Source: Carposina sasakii
Taxonomy: Eukaryota; Arthropoda; Insecta; Lepidoptera; Carposinidae
Length of the DNA stretch: 64,000 nt
NCBI GenBank assembly: GCA_014607495.2
Contig: CP053167.1
Span: 8,246,001 to 8,310,000, forward strand
Reading direction: 5' to 3'
Below the pieces are notes generated by a model that searched no databases, was not told the DNA's origin, and was given only the letters and a program-made list of their open reading frames with translations. Below, piece after piece: positions 1 to 9,735 of the stretch. A program made the translations under genes and the position numbers. Positions within the stretch are counted from its first letter, which is position 1. Each line of letters starts with the position of its first letter.

Positions 1-59
1 CAATACGATCACTAAAATTGTGAGTGTGTGAGTGCTCGGGGCGATTGGGAGGTGAAACA

Positions 60-1800
60 TACACATACGTATGGTATGGTATGGTAGAACGGGCTTGTTT
101 CCGCAACTCGACGTCTGTGCGCCTATTTTGCGTAAGGGTGGTGTGCTCTCTACTCGAGCCAGCCTATCTCCTCCAGGAATCCTAGCAGCCTTTTCAGGTT
201 GCCCAAAGTCTCGCTAAGCGAGCCTGGAGAGCCGAGATATTTTGCCCGGTACGGGGCCACTTCTCTGCAGCGCAGCAGCAGATGGGCGGCTGTCTCTTTT
301 TCCTCCATGTAGGCTCTGCACAGGGGGCTGTCTGTAACACCTAATGTGGATAGGTGTTTGTTGAAGGCTCCATGACCTGTAATAATACTGGTTATCAGTC
401 TCAGTTGGGGTTTATTCAACTGTATTAGCTTCTTTGACAGTCGGCCGCAAATTTGAGGTAAGGCCTCTTTTGCTTGTCGACAGTCCTCTTGACTGAACCA
501 GTGTGCATTATGCTGTTCGCCAGTCCTAGCTCTCAGCAAGGTCCTGGCGATGCCTGCGGGGGCTGGTATGATGGGCTCCGGACCTATGGCCATAAGGTCC
601 GAACCTTGTCTGGCCAGCGCATCCGCAGAGTCATTACCTCTCGAGCCGCTGTGGCCTTTGATCCACTGCAGTGTGAGACGGTTGTATCTACATACCTCTG
701 TTAGTCGGCGGTGGCAGTCGTAGACGAGCCCCGAGGTAACAGTGTTGCTGTTTAACGCCTGTAGGACTGCCCTACTGTCCGAGAGGATTCTGATGCCTTG
801 GTCAGTTACCTCTCTGGCTATTATGGCTGTAGCTGCCTGTGAGATCGCGAAGCACTCGGCCTGGAAGATCGTGTTGTAGTATCCCAAAGGTGTGGCGACT
901 CTGACCTGCAAGTCCTCGGAGAATACTCCTGACCCCGTCCCAGAGTCTGTTTTGGACCCGTCCGTGAATATCCTAAGTTCATTCAAGTTCAGGCCTTCGA
1001 AGTCGTCATTCTCGTGCAACTGGATTTTATATTTTTTATCAAATACCCACTTTTTGGGGATCCTGTCGCTGGGTGCCCTGAGTATCGGTAAATCCTCGTA
1101 GGCCTCCGTGAGAATGGTTGTGTGGGCTGTACCGCTCTCTTTCCAGAGTTCTAAGGACCTGAGGCGTACCGCTGAAGACGCTGCTTCCTGTTTGATAAAC
1201 AGATGGAGTGGCGGTAAGCTTAGCATGGCCTCCAGAGCTGCAGTAGGAGCTGTCCTCATACAGCCTGTTGTCGCCGTGCAAGCTAGTCTTTGAAATTTCT
1301 GTAGTTTGCTTATGCATGTCACTAGCTTGCATCTAGGCCACCATACTAGAGCGCCGTAACACAGCAGGGGACGTATCACCGCCGTGTACAGCCACAGTAT
1401 GTTTTTGGGGGTAAGACCCCATCGTTTGCCAATCATCCTGCGGCATTGCCATAGGGCTATGCTAGCTTTGTCTATCTTATTATCTACATGACTGCCCCAG
1501 TTGAGTTTGTGGTCTAGTATAACCCCAAGGTATTTAACCTCCTGTGACAGCTGTAGTGTGGTCCCGAAGAGCTTCGGCATGTGGTAGTTGCCGAGACTGC
1601 GTTTGTGTGTGAACATCACCGTTTCCGTTTTGTTTGGGTTAACGGTCAACTCATACCTGGTACACCACCCCTCCACGATGCGCATTGCTGCCTGTGTGAG
1701 GTCGCATACTAAACTGGCGTTCTTGCCGGTTATCAGGATGGTAAGGTCATCGGCATACATACGTATGTTTTCGCGCATTGCTTTGGCTTTTGCAAGTTAC
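60..1800 (-). mobile_element. 5'-truncated non-LTR retrotransposon (LINE with RNase H domain), antisense in a CPSF6 intron
   Basis: The element runs right to left. Its only long ORF begins next to the reverse-transcriptase YADD box, and an in-frame stop lies seven codons upstream (about 1797-1799). Everything 5' of the RT palm core is missing, the usual result of incomplete target-primed reverse transcription. After the stop codon the 3' flank ends in a short TATGG array (about 69-86), which may be the 3' tail. It lies in the CPSF6 intron upstream of the first exon in the window and on the opposite strand. The exact ends are not certain. Confidence 0.85.
150..1778 (-). CDS. partial LINE ORF2: end of reverse transcriptase, RNase H, C-terminal zinc knuckle
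   Basis: The 542-codon reading frame has no internal stop. Residues 8-11 are the RT catalytic YADD, followed by thumb and connection sequence to about residue 215. An RNase H1-like domain spans about residues 266-393, with the expected acidic residues D273 (FTDGS), E308 (QAECFAI), D334 (LSDSRA) and D386, and the GHSG motif at 375-378. Near the C terminus, residues 487-504 look like the usual Cys/His knuckle, but the second Cys position is Tyr490, so that site is probably broken. The endonuclease, ORF1 and N-terminal RT are absent. RNase H-bearing LINEs of the I/LOA/R1-like group are the best family guess; I cannot place it in a clade by eye. It is a dead fragment, though recent enough to stay open. 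Confidence 0.9.
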   Translation of the reverse strand: MRENIRMYADDLTILITGKNASLVCDLTQAAMRIVEGWCTRYELTVNPNKTETVMFTHKRSLGNYHMPKLFGTTLQLSQEVKYLGVILDHKLNWGSHVDNKIDKASIALWQCRRMIGKRWGLTPKNILWLYTAVIRPLLCYGALVWWPRCKLVTCISKLQKFQRLACTATTGCMRTAPTAALEAMLSLPPLHLFIKQEAASSAVRLRSLELWKESGTAHTTILTEAYEDLPILRAPSDRIPKKWVFDKKYKIQLHENDDFEGLNLNELRIFTDGSKTDSGTGSGVFSEDLQVRVATPLGYYNTIFQAECFAISQAATAIIAREVTDQGIRILSDSRAVLQALNSNTVTSGLVYDCHRRLTEVCRYNRLTLQWIKGHSGSRGNDSADALARQGSDLMAIGPEPIIPAPAGIARTLLRARTGEQHNAHWFSQEDCRQAKEALPQICGRLSKKLIQLNKPQLRLITSIITGHGAFNKHLSTLGVTDSPLCRAYMEEKETAAHLLLRCREVAPYRAKYLGSPGSLSETLGNLKRLLGFLEEIGWLE

Positions 1801-2201
1801 GTTATCAGCCTACCCGTTGCTTACTTTGAGCTCTATAACCAGGATTGCTCACATTGTGCTCGTTCGATCGCTAGATTAAGAGTCTAAACAATCTGCTCGA
1901 AGAGTGTATGTACCAGATGGCTTAGACAAAGTAACAGTGATTCTCTATTGAATCACGCATTCGTCAAGGTAGGTACTATGTGAAAGTTTAATCGCTATTG
2001 GTGGGTATGTTACGACGACAAACGTCAATGCCAACCGATCTTACATTGTCTTAGCAGCTAGGGATGTTAAGCATCTTAGGTTACTTATAACATTAGGTAC
2101 GTGTGTAACTACCAAGTAGAAAACTTCAAATATCTAACTCAAATATGTAACAGCTACATAGCTTTCCAGTCAAGGTTATGCAAAAGTAACGTTATTGACA
2201 G

Positions 2202-2313
2202 GCGCTGAATCAGTTCGAGAGCCAATCCAAGACAAGGTCCACCCCGCCCGGACCCAACAACCCTGGCATGAGGGGACCGCATCCCGGAGGACCACCCGGC
2301 CCACATCCCGGAG
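2202..2313 (+). CDS. CPSF6: CPSF6 exon a (first in window)
   Basis: The acceptor is ...TTGACAG and the donor is GAG|GTAATT. The exon starts in phase 0 and ends one base into a Gly codon. It encodes [20 protein letters not shown] and continues with Gly/Pro/His. The QFExQS stretch matches the segment just after the RRM in CPSF6 proteins, so this is the start of the proline-rich linker. Confidence 0.88.
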
Positions 2314-5300
2314 GTAATTATAGCAACTGGCTATATAAGTGATGCATCAGATGCATCTCTTTCCGACTTCCGTACATGTCGTAAGAGTCGACGGAACTCG
2401 GGCATTTTCTCAGGCGATAAGCTATCAAGTTATCACTGATCATTTACATCTTTCCCTGCTATACTAAACGTGACTGTGGCATCTCTTTAATGATACTGCA
2501 GTTGAGGCTACATCATTGCGGAATAAACAATTGGAACAGTTAGAAAGAATAGGATGGATAAACATGCCCTAAACACCCGCCGAAAGATATTCGCTTTATT
2601 TGCTATACCTACTTGATACTTCATAAGAAATTAGTGGTGTGAAAAATAAGCGCGCACTCTCTTACGGGGCATCCTGTTCGTTCATATTTCATTTAAATAG
2701 TAGTTTCTTTGGAAGATGGCGCTAGTTCTGTGTAACTGCATACAAAAATGTTCCGAAAATATGACCGGATTTTTATAAAATAGGACTAAATTAATAAGTA
2801 AATATTCACACAATTCACAATACATTATAACCTAGTCCCACACTAAGATTCCTAAGGTCTTGTGTCGTAGGTAGGTACAAAGCAACAGTATATAAAATAC
2901 CTAGATAGAATAACTGTATAGAAACATCCATGACTTGAAAACAAAGATCGATGTTCATCATATCAATGTTTACACCTATCGGGATTCGAACCCAGGGCCT
3001 ATGGCGGCCATTCATTACCAACTACACCAATCGGCCACATTTATTTTGTGGACACAAAGTCATTACTATTCCTCACTAACTTATCACTCCTCCAGATTTC
3101 TTCGGTCCAAACGGTCCAGGGCCGAACGGGCCCCGCATGATGATGCCGGGGCCGGGCCCGCATCACCAGATGCGCGGGCCGCCGCCCGGGCCTCCGCCGC
3201 ATCACATGCAACAGCAGGGCCCCCCGCCGCATCACATGCAGCATCAAGGGCCCCCGCCGCATCAGGGCCCTCCGCCGCATAGGCCGCCTATGCAGGTACT
3301 AGATTTAGGACCATTGGAAACGGCAAATAAAGTTTCATACCGACGCCTTAGATTGCGTCCACAAATTACGTCACACGAATTTCATGATTTTTGCCCCTCC
3401 CCCCTCCTTGTCACAGCTGGTCACATTTGTGAGACCCCCTCCTCCCTAGTGTGACGTCACATTTAGCTTTTTTGCAAATTTATATTTAGAGATTATTCAA
3501 TGAAAATGTGACGTCTCGAAATTTAGGACCCCTCCCCCCCTTGTCACACAATGTCACACCTCCCCCTTAACCTGTGACGTAATATATGGATGGCCCCTAA
3601 AACATAAAGGGGTGGGGGCAATCACGCAACAATTTTTTTAATATCCTTTTCTGCTAAAAATCTTTTAAACTTATTGCCTCATTTGTTTCCATTTTATTTG
3701 TTGTCTACATTATTTTGTACTACCTAATTAGCTTTTCGTGCATTTTACACATTTAAATAAAACTATTTTATTGCATACCTATTTATTTATTGAAATGATT
3801 TGTAACAATTGCCTAAATCTACATAAACTTAAAAAACTTGTAATAAGATCGCAAGATATTTATTGTATTCGAGATTACAACATGGACATGTATATAGTTT
3901 TATTTATATAAATATACATAATCAGGGTCCACCTCCACATCACATGCACCAAGGCCCGCCGAATCTCCAGGGACCCCCACAAAGGCCACCAATGCAGGTT
4001 TGTTACTTGCATGTTTTATTATTGGCCTAAGGGTTACACTGTGTATCTTACACGTACCAAATCGGCTTCATTTCATTAACTTGAGTCAAATCAGAAGCGT
4101 CATGTCATTTAGAGGATTATCGAAAACTCTGCGTCAGAGGCATAGTCGTGATGCATGGACTTGTGTCTTTAATACGTTGCCTGGTGGCGTAGTTCTGGCA
4201 TTCATGCCTTTTGTGATTCGTTGGGATAAGCGATACGATATGCAAAGAGTTTTTTGTTTGTTATGGGGAGTGTATCCATATATCTACAGTAGAATCTACC
4301 CAGAAAAGGGGACTACACAAGAATTTACTGCTATTTAAAATTTTAGGCATGTTATATGTTGAAAACTTATCAAGGATATAATATTGATTCAATGGAGCTC
4401 AGAGGATCTTAATACCAATGCATAAGAAGACATTGCAAAAACATTCCCCCGTTTGTTGTCCTCTATTTTTGCCACGGCGAATACAACATATAATAAGCGT
4501 ATGCATCGGTTTGATCTCGCTTCCATAGAATAATAAGTTTCTAGAAGGAGTCATCAATGACAAATGTATGGCCGGGTAGTGAAGCAAAACACGAGGAAAA
4601 TCCCTCATCTTCCGCTCTTCTAACCCGCCGATTATGTTAAATAGAAAAATTTTTTTTTCACTTTTTAGAGTTTAAACATAGTACATGGGTTGTAAAAATT
4701 GCCTAAAAATAGGGTTAATGTGACTCATAAAGGGGAGAAATAAAAATCAAGTAGGTCAATTTGACCAACTAAAAGTTGCTTCAAAAGTGTGCGTGATCAC
4801 GGGTTCTGGGGAACTTATCTTGACCGCTTTGCCCCCGCAGTTCCAGGGCCCGCCGCAGATGCGCGGTGGCCCGCCCGGCCCGCGGCCCGGCGAGGGTTGG
4901 GGCCCGCGTGGCCCGCCGCACCACATGCAGCCGCAGCCCGCGCCGCAGTACCCGCCGCCGCAGCACCAGATGCCGGTACGTGATAGCTCACTACGTATTT
5001 GTGTCTTCTTGGCTTTCTAGAGGTTCCGTATTACTTTGGTCTTAGCAAATTGCAGCAGAAATAACATAATTGCTTAGAGCAAAGTTCCAGGCGTCTGTTA
5101 TTCGTAAAATTTGAAATCCTTAAATAAATCTGAAACGCTTAACGCTATTATGTGGAGATTTAATGTACGTTTAGGTACTACATTTTGTCGTACTTTAATT
5201 TTCGATAAAGTATTGCCACTTGGTAAACTGCGAGTGGACTTGTAAAATGTAATATTTTAATAAACTATGAAAATAATAAAAATAGCCTATATCGCTACAA

Positions 5301-8300
5301 TACATAAGAATTTCTATACATGTGTTATTTTTGATCCCAAAATGTCTTTTACTCATCCTTTACTTGTCTTAGTGGAATTCTAATCTAGCTGTCCAATGCA
5401 GAATTTGTCTGTAGACAAGAATCTGTCAAACATAGACTAAACGACATTTAGGTATTAATATTGGGAGTAAAGGTAGCAATTAGGTACAAATTTTTTAAGC
5501 TAGGTAAAATTTCTTACAACGGTCTCGCGGTCCTGATGCTGTCAGATATCTCCTCTCACTTTGTTCATGCTACTCGCGCTAGTTGAGTGGACGGACATGA
5601 GTCAATGTTAAGTGTTACGCAAGGACACAAATACCTACCTAACCTACACGCCGTGCCTGCTTCCTCTATAGGGTCTATGACCCGCGTATAGTTTTGATGG
5701 ATGCCGGTGTATGACCGCAACATCCAGGTAAATACTGGTGCAGCCCCCTGGACAAGGCTTGCCGCCCCCGCATCACATGCCGCCACATCAACAAGGCCCG
5801 CCGAGGGGACCCGCGCCGGTGCCCCAACATCCAGGTAAACACTGGTGCTTATAGTCTAGTGCAGGAGGTGTCTTATTACTATGCAATCTTCTTTTCGACA
5901 TTGTGGATATCGCGCGATATTAAAACTCCACCTACAGTATAATTTGGTGGACTTTTGAAGGTGCCGTTTTTCGAACGCGCACAGTATATTTGACCGAAGA
6001 TACATATTGATTAATGTAATGACACAGGTGTAGGAGTAGGTGCGCCGGCGCCGCACGTGAACCCCGCCTTCTTCAACCAGCAGCCGCCGCAACAGCCGCC
6101 GCCGCAGCAGCCGCCCGCTCCACAAGGTAAATAAAAAACTACTCCAATAATTTCATCATTTATTTTCAGCCGTACAAGGTCCTCTGTTAAACATAGGTCT
6201 CTACTGACAATGTTGGTCGAAATGACGGAATTCGTGGTCCTTCGAGCCGGATAACTTATTAAAAGTTGATGTAGATTGTCGGACGACTTTTTAATGAGTT
6301 TCACATTTTCAAAATAGACCTGCCCAACCTTTTCAAAGCTTATTGTTGCCTCATTTGGTCACTGGTTTTGTCTGTTTTTTTTTTCTTACGCAAAATAGAT
6401 GCACAGACATCGCGTTGCAGAAAGCAGCCCACCTTACCATTAGGAATGGTTTTAATCAGTATTTTTGCAAAGCATAAAATAATTTACATGCCTATTGATT
6501 GATACAGTTCCAGGAGTACCATACGGTCATTCCCCGCACGGGGCACCGCCGCCGGCGCAAGGCCCGCCGCCCGGGGCTAGACAGCCTTATGGAAGACCGC
6601 CACAGGTGAGAATAGCAGGGACTATAAGTTGTGTTGTAGTCTAAAATACATACTTTGGTTGGGAAGCTAATTTTAAAGGTTTTCTTTCATTGCCCCTTTT
6701 TGACATCGTAACTTACTTTATACTTTGTCCTGACCTGAGGGATCAAACTTCTTTTTTTTTCTGAATCCGTTTTATATGTATTATCGTAATATAGGTGAGT
6801 TCAAGTTGAAGATCATGCGATTTTTAACATACTTATATTGTTCTTATTTTTTTTTCATATGTGTCACCATTCGTGAATATTGCATTTTAAAAAAATGGCC
6901 TACACAGTCTATCTATAGATTTACAGAGCAACGCGCTAAATAAAACAAAAAAAGACTTCGTACACTTACGAGGTGTTCACTCCAAGACGTCGATAGGTAC
7001 TCCTCATTGCTTCAGCTCTGCTACTGAAAATAAAAGCCCGAGTTTAAACACGAGTTTATTCCAGAGCTACCCGGCAGCGGAGCCGGCCCGGCCGCCGCAC
7101 TTGCCGCCCGCCGCCGCGCCCGTCATCTCCGAAGCGGAGTTCGAGGAGGTCATGAACCGCAACCGCACCGTGTCGTCCAGCGCCATCGCCCGCGCGGTTA
7201 GCGACGCAGCCGCCGGGGAGTACGCGTCCGCCATCGAGACGCTCGTCACCGCCATCTCGCTTATCAAGCAGAGCAAGGTTGGTTACCTTGGAAACGGTGC
7301 CGTCACTAGAATGTTGTTACCGCCATCTCCATCATCAAGAAAACAAGCTGCGTTAAGCTTGTTAAGCTTTGGTTTCCTAGAAAACGGTGACGTTACTAGA
7401 ATGTTATTGCAAGCAGAGCAAGGTGGGTGAAGTTTGGTAAGCTTTGGTTTCCTAGGATATCGGTGATGCAGCGGCAAATGACGTCACTAGAATGTCTAGG
7501 TGGGTCTGCAGGCATAGCGGGTAGCTTTCGCCATCGAGACGTCGTCACCGCCATCATTAGGCAGAACTATTAATAACAAAATTACGGGGTAGGCACAAAC
7601 CTTTAACCAAAACGTGCCGCCCGCAACCGCACGGTTTTGTCCAACGCTGTCGAAAATTAACAAACACATTTCAACTCCAGGTGGCCCACGACGACCGCTG
7701 CAAGATCCTGATCTCGTCACTACAAGACACACTACACGGCGTCGAAACCAAATCCTACAGCAGTGTCGAGAGGAGGCGCTCTCGCTCTCGAGACAGAGAC
7801 ACTCGCTCTCACCGCGCGCCGCGTCGGCGAGAGAGGTCCACGAGCCGGTACCGCGAGAGGAGCCGCGAGAGGGAGGAGCGCGACCGGTGAGTGACAGAGA
7901 TGCAAGATCAGTCGCTAACCATTGTGGAGACAAATAGGAATCAAGCCTGCGCCCGTAGCGTGAGGTGGCAGGTCTTAGCGCAGTCTTTCCCAAAGTGGGC
8001 GATAACGCTCCCTCGTGGGCGTTGGGGGCTTAGAGAGCCCCAGAAAAAATAGCGCAACTAATATGCTATTGACATTTAAGGTGAAATTAAAATGGGGGGC
8101 GCTACTGATTTTCAAAGTGGGCCTTAGACGAAATAAATTTGCAAACCTCTGCTTAGCTTAAGACGTTAAATTCAAAGCAGGCTACAGCCAAATATCAGTT
8201 AGTTATTGATCCATACTGCGCTTCGTTTATATAGATTTGACAGTCGCAGTGCAACATTGGTTATAGCTTATTGTATTTCCTCTTATAGCAAGGGAAATAT

Positions 8301-9601
8301 GCTTTATGTGGTGGCGACCAGTTTGAACTGCATTGTTATACGAATTACAATGGGAGTAGGTTATATTTGCCACAGTAGATTGTAATGTAACCCACCACCC
8401 TACAATTAAATGAAATATATCTGGCACGACACCAAACATTACTTGCTTAAATGCTCGATTTCAAAATGAACATACATCATAAATATGACAATATCATCAT
8501 CATTTTACCATTACCGTTTGGGAACCCTTAATTTTGTTGAGATAATTATTAGCCTATGTCACAATATTATTTACCGAAGCCATTGTATACAAAGAGAGTG
8601 CTCAAAAATACGCTAAAATCGATATCGTAATATGAACTCTTATTGCAGGTACAGAGAAAGGTCGAGAGATCGCGATCGTGAGCGAGACCGTGATGCGTAA
8701 GTTTCGACTTTAACGCTACCAGCGAAAGTTCAAATCTCTACCATGCTATATACATCAAAATACTATATGTATGCTTTTCCTGTTTGTGTCCTAATACATA
8801 ATGCGAGTATATCTTTTAAATTACATAGGCTATTATATCCGAAAATTCAGGGTGCCCGAAACGCAATTTATTGTGAATTTTTAAGATAGTAATTTACGTT
8901 TATATTTGCAGATACTACAGGGATTACCGTGAACGTGATCGAGATCGTTCGCGTTCTCGCGATCGAGCGCGTGACGTCGCCGTCAATAGGGGACATAGTC
9001 GGGAAGAGAGGTAAGCTATAATCACTTATTTAATCGTATTTTTCAGGGCCTAACTAGACCAGAAAATTACAAATTGTAATTTGTAATATTTACTTGTTGC
9101 TAGGTTAGTTACTCTGCCTATTTTGGCATCAATCTTTAACATTTAAATTTTGATCTACTGCGATAAATGACCTAACATCATGGTTTTCAAAATGAGGCCA
9201 TTGTTATTGTTTTTTTTAGTAGAGCTTTTTGAAATGTTTTACTTGTATTAAATTTAAATAAGATCTTCAGTTAGTGTTCACAATAACAATGAAAATCATG
9301 TAAAGAGAGTGATTCACTTGATTAGACAGACTGACTATACTATTATGTGCCCTATACAATGGCAAATAAAGAATTCATTATTGAGTTTTGGACAAACGTA
9401 CTTACGTTTATTCTTTTCCCAAGGCCGCGCAAGACATCAGTAGAGACGGGAGCAGAGAGCGGCGCCGGCGACGCGCCGTCCTCCAAATCCCGCTCCGCCG
9501 CGCCATACTACGATGAGCGTTACCGGGAACGTCGCGAGCGGGATCCGCCTCCCGCAGAGCGCGACCGCGAGCGGGATCACCGCCGGGACACTCGCCACTA
9601 G
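2202..9601 (+). CDS. CPSF6: CPSF6 (cleavage factor Im 68 kDa subunit), C-terminal 516 residues in 12 exons
   Basis: CPSF6 pairs with the 25 kDa subunit (CPSF5/NUDT21) to form nuclear cleavage factor Im, which binds UGUA upstream of poly(A) sites and influences poly(A)-site choice. Exons: 2202-2313, 3096-3295, 3926-3997, 4841-4975, 5744-5834, 6028-6126, 6508-6605, 7065-7277, 7681-7886, 8649-8696, 8912-9010, 9424-9601. All junctions are GT/AG, all phases agree, and the total is 1551 nt ending in TAG. The diagnostic block starts [20 protein letters not shown] and continues through SLIKQSK and [17 protein letters not shown], close to vertebrate CPSF6. Before it lies a Pro/Gly/His/Met/Gln-rich linker of about 290 residues, and after it an Arg/Asp/Glu/Ser-rich tail of about 150 residues, as in the SR-like C terminus of the family. 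The RRM is not in the window, so the gene is partial at its 5' end. The exons are strongly GC-rich against AT-rich introns. Confidence 0.95.
2339..2513 (-). repeat. Rep-H copy (reverse), intronic
   Basis: This is a degenerate reverse-strand match to the Rep-H family seen at 13501-13724: GCATCTCTTT...CATGTCGTAAGAGTCGAC, then TCAGGCGATAAGCTA and CACTGATCATT. It lies just after CPSF6 exon a. Confidence 0.7.
2801..3037 (-). mobile_element. SINE-A copy (tRNA-derived SINE)
   Basis: On the reverse strand a tRNA-like head carries a perfect pol III B box (GGGTTCGAATCCC; 2981-2993 on +). An A-box-like TGTAGTTGGTAATG lies upstream. A body follows that ends near GTGGGACTAGGTTATAATG...GTGTGAATATT. A second copy at 44.3 kb shares head and body, confirming a dispersed family. 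Confidence 0.8.
3096..3295 (+). CDS. CPSF6: CPSF6 exon b (proline/histidine-rich linker)
   Basis: The acceptor is CTCCTCCAG and the donor is CAG|GTACTA. The phase-1 junction completes a codon to give [20 protein letters not shown]. It then runs into imperfect repeats of the type GPPPHHM and GPPPHQ. The exon is very GC-rich. Confidence 0.92.
3338..3640. repeat. repeat with TGTGACGT motifs and pyrimidine tracts, in a CPSF6 intron
   Basis: Repeated motifs GTCACA, TGTGACGT (3451-3460 holds the palindrome TGACGTCA) and CCCCTCCCCCC alternate through the stretch. It looks like an old TE remnant with internal iteration. No coding sense is visible. Confidence 0.5.
3926..3997 (+). CDS. CPSF6: CPSF6 exon c (24 codons, linker)
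   Basis: The acceptor is ATAATCAG and the donor is CAG|GTTTGT. The exon is in phase 0 on both sides. It encodes [20 protein letters not shown] followed by PPMQ. It ends in the same PPMQ as exon b, suggesting an old exon duplication inside the linker. Confidence 0.9.
4841..4975 (+). CDS. CPSF6: CPSF6 exon d (45 codons, linker)
   Basis: The acceptor is TTTGCCCCCGCAG with a good pyrimidine tract, and the donor is CCG|GTACGT. The exon is in phase 0 on both sides. It starts [20 protein letters not shown] and ends in a Pro/Gln/His run. Confidence 0.93.
5708..5743 (+). repeat. CPSF6: short duplication of exon e 3' end plus donor, placed just before exon e
   Basis: The sequence CAACATCCAGGTAAATACTG at 5718-5737 is nearly identical to the exon e donor junction at 5825-5844 (CAACATCCAGGTAAACACTG). 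The match extends a few bases each way. It contains a decoy GT donor at 5728, and its last CAG is the acceptor used for exon e. Confidence 0.8.
5744..5834 (+). CDS. CPSF6: CPSF6 exon e (linker); acceptor inside a duplicated donor
   Basis: The donor is CCAG|GTAAAC. The start is set by phase: the exon must begin in phase 0, and the reading frame meets TAA at 5729-5731, so the only usable acceptor is the CAG at 5741-5743. It encodes [20 protein letters not shown] and then [10 protein letters not shown]. The acceptor has no pyrimidine tract because it sits in a copy of this exon's own 3' end (see 5708-5743). Confidence 0.8.
6028..6126 (+). CDS. CPSF6: CPSF6 exon f (33 codons, Pro/Gln-rich)
   Basis: The acceptor is GACACAG and the donor is CAAG|GTAAAT. 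The phase-1 junctions give [20 protein letters not shown] followed by a run of Pro and Gln. It keeps the frame between exons e and g. Confidence 0.92.
6508..6605 (+). CDS. CPSF6: CPSF6 exon g (linker)
   Basis: The acceptor is TTGATACAG and the donor is CAG|GTGAGA. It encodes [20 protein letters not shown], then a Gly/Arg/Pro end. Phase is 1 in and 0 out. Confidence 0.92.
7065..7277 (+). CDS. CPSF6: CPSF6 exon h (conserved core block)
   Basis: The acceptor is TTTATTCCAG and the donor is AAG|GTTGGT. The exon has 71 codons in phase 0. After [15 protein letters not shown] comes the family signature [20 protein letters not shown] and then SDAAAGEY...[17 protein letters not shown]. This is the most conserved part of CPSF6/CPSF7 outside the RRM and the strongest evidence for the gene's identity. 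Confidence 0.97.
7278..7655 (+). repeat. CPSF6: degenerate tandem relics of exon h and its donor in the following intron
   Basis: The intron repeats the exon h 3' end and first intron bases several times. At 7318-7347 a copy of 7248-7277 (ACCGCCATCT...ATCAAG...ACAAG) is seen. At 7409-7422, GCAAGCAGAGCAAG is followed by GTGGGT. The intron motif CTAGAATGTTRTT recurs at about 7307, 7397 and 7488. At 7529-7566 a copy of 7230-7271 (GCCATCGAGACG...) appears, and at 7613-7652 a copy of 7150-7190 (CGCAACCGCAC...). All copies are out of frame or mutated. Confidence 0.8.
7681..7886 (+). CDS. CPSF6: CPSF6 exon i (end of core block and start of RS/RD-like tail)
   Basis: The acceptor is AACTCCAG and the donor is CCG|GTGAGT. 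It encodes [20 protein letters not shown] and then a switch to an Arg/Ser/Asp/Glu-rich tail ([14 protein letters not shown] and similar). The tail is the nuclear-localising, SR-like region of the family. The exon ends two bases into an Arg codon. Confidence 0.96.
7981..8151. mobile_element. hAT-like MITE in CPSF6 intron
   Basis: The ends are CAGTCTTTCCCAAAG and, at the right, TTTGCAAACCTCTG, the imperfect CAG...CTG inverted ends typical of hAT MITEs. Flanks CTTAGCG (left) and CTTAGCTT (right) look like a decayed target duplication. The interior has no ORF. Confidence 0.65.
8649..8696 (+). CDS. CPSF6: CPSF6 exon j (microexon-like, 48 nt)
   Basis: The acceptor is TATTGCAG and the donor is TGC|GTAAGT. 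It encodes [16 protein letters not shown] in the charged tail. Its length is a multiple of three and both junctions are in phase 2, so skipping it would keep the frame. That would allow cassette use, which I cannot demonstrate. Confidence 0.9.
8912..9010 (+). CDS. CPSF6: CPSF6 exon k (charged tail)
   Basis: The acceptor is ATATTTGCAG and the donor is AGAG|GTAAGC. It encodes [20 protein letters not shown] and then [13 protein letters not shown]. It is 99 nt in phase 2 on both sides, so, like exon j, it could be skipped in frame. Confidence 0.92.
9424..9601 (+). CDS. CPSF6: CPSF6 terminal exon with stop codon
   Basis: The acceptor is TTCTTTTCCCAAG (a pyrimidine tract with an unusual AAG) and the stop is TAG at 9599-9601. 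It encodes [20 protein letters not shown], then an Arg/Glu/Asp tail ending RDTRH. Confidence 0.92.
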
Positions 9602-9735
9602 TGTATCCCACTTCTGATATATATTACAATATCATATCCCACTTCTGATATGTGTTATATTTCACTTCTGATTCATTATGGTATAATGATTTCGTATTGT
9701 CTTTCCGATTGATCTTTAATACTAAGGTATAGTCA

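Noticed and set aside
474..1332. Open frames on both strands over the LINE
   Set aside because: They are shadows of the long reverse-strand LINE frame, which carries the real motifs.
2981..2993. Functional tRNA gene at the B box
   Set aside because: There is no full cloverleaf, and the A-box and B-box halves are followed by a SINE body, so it is a tRNA-derived SINE.
5728..5834. Alternative exon e starting after CATCCAG at 5727
   Set aside because: Length 107 breaks the phase with exon f and shifts the frame away from the Pro/His/Met-rich linker.
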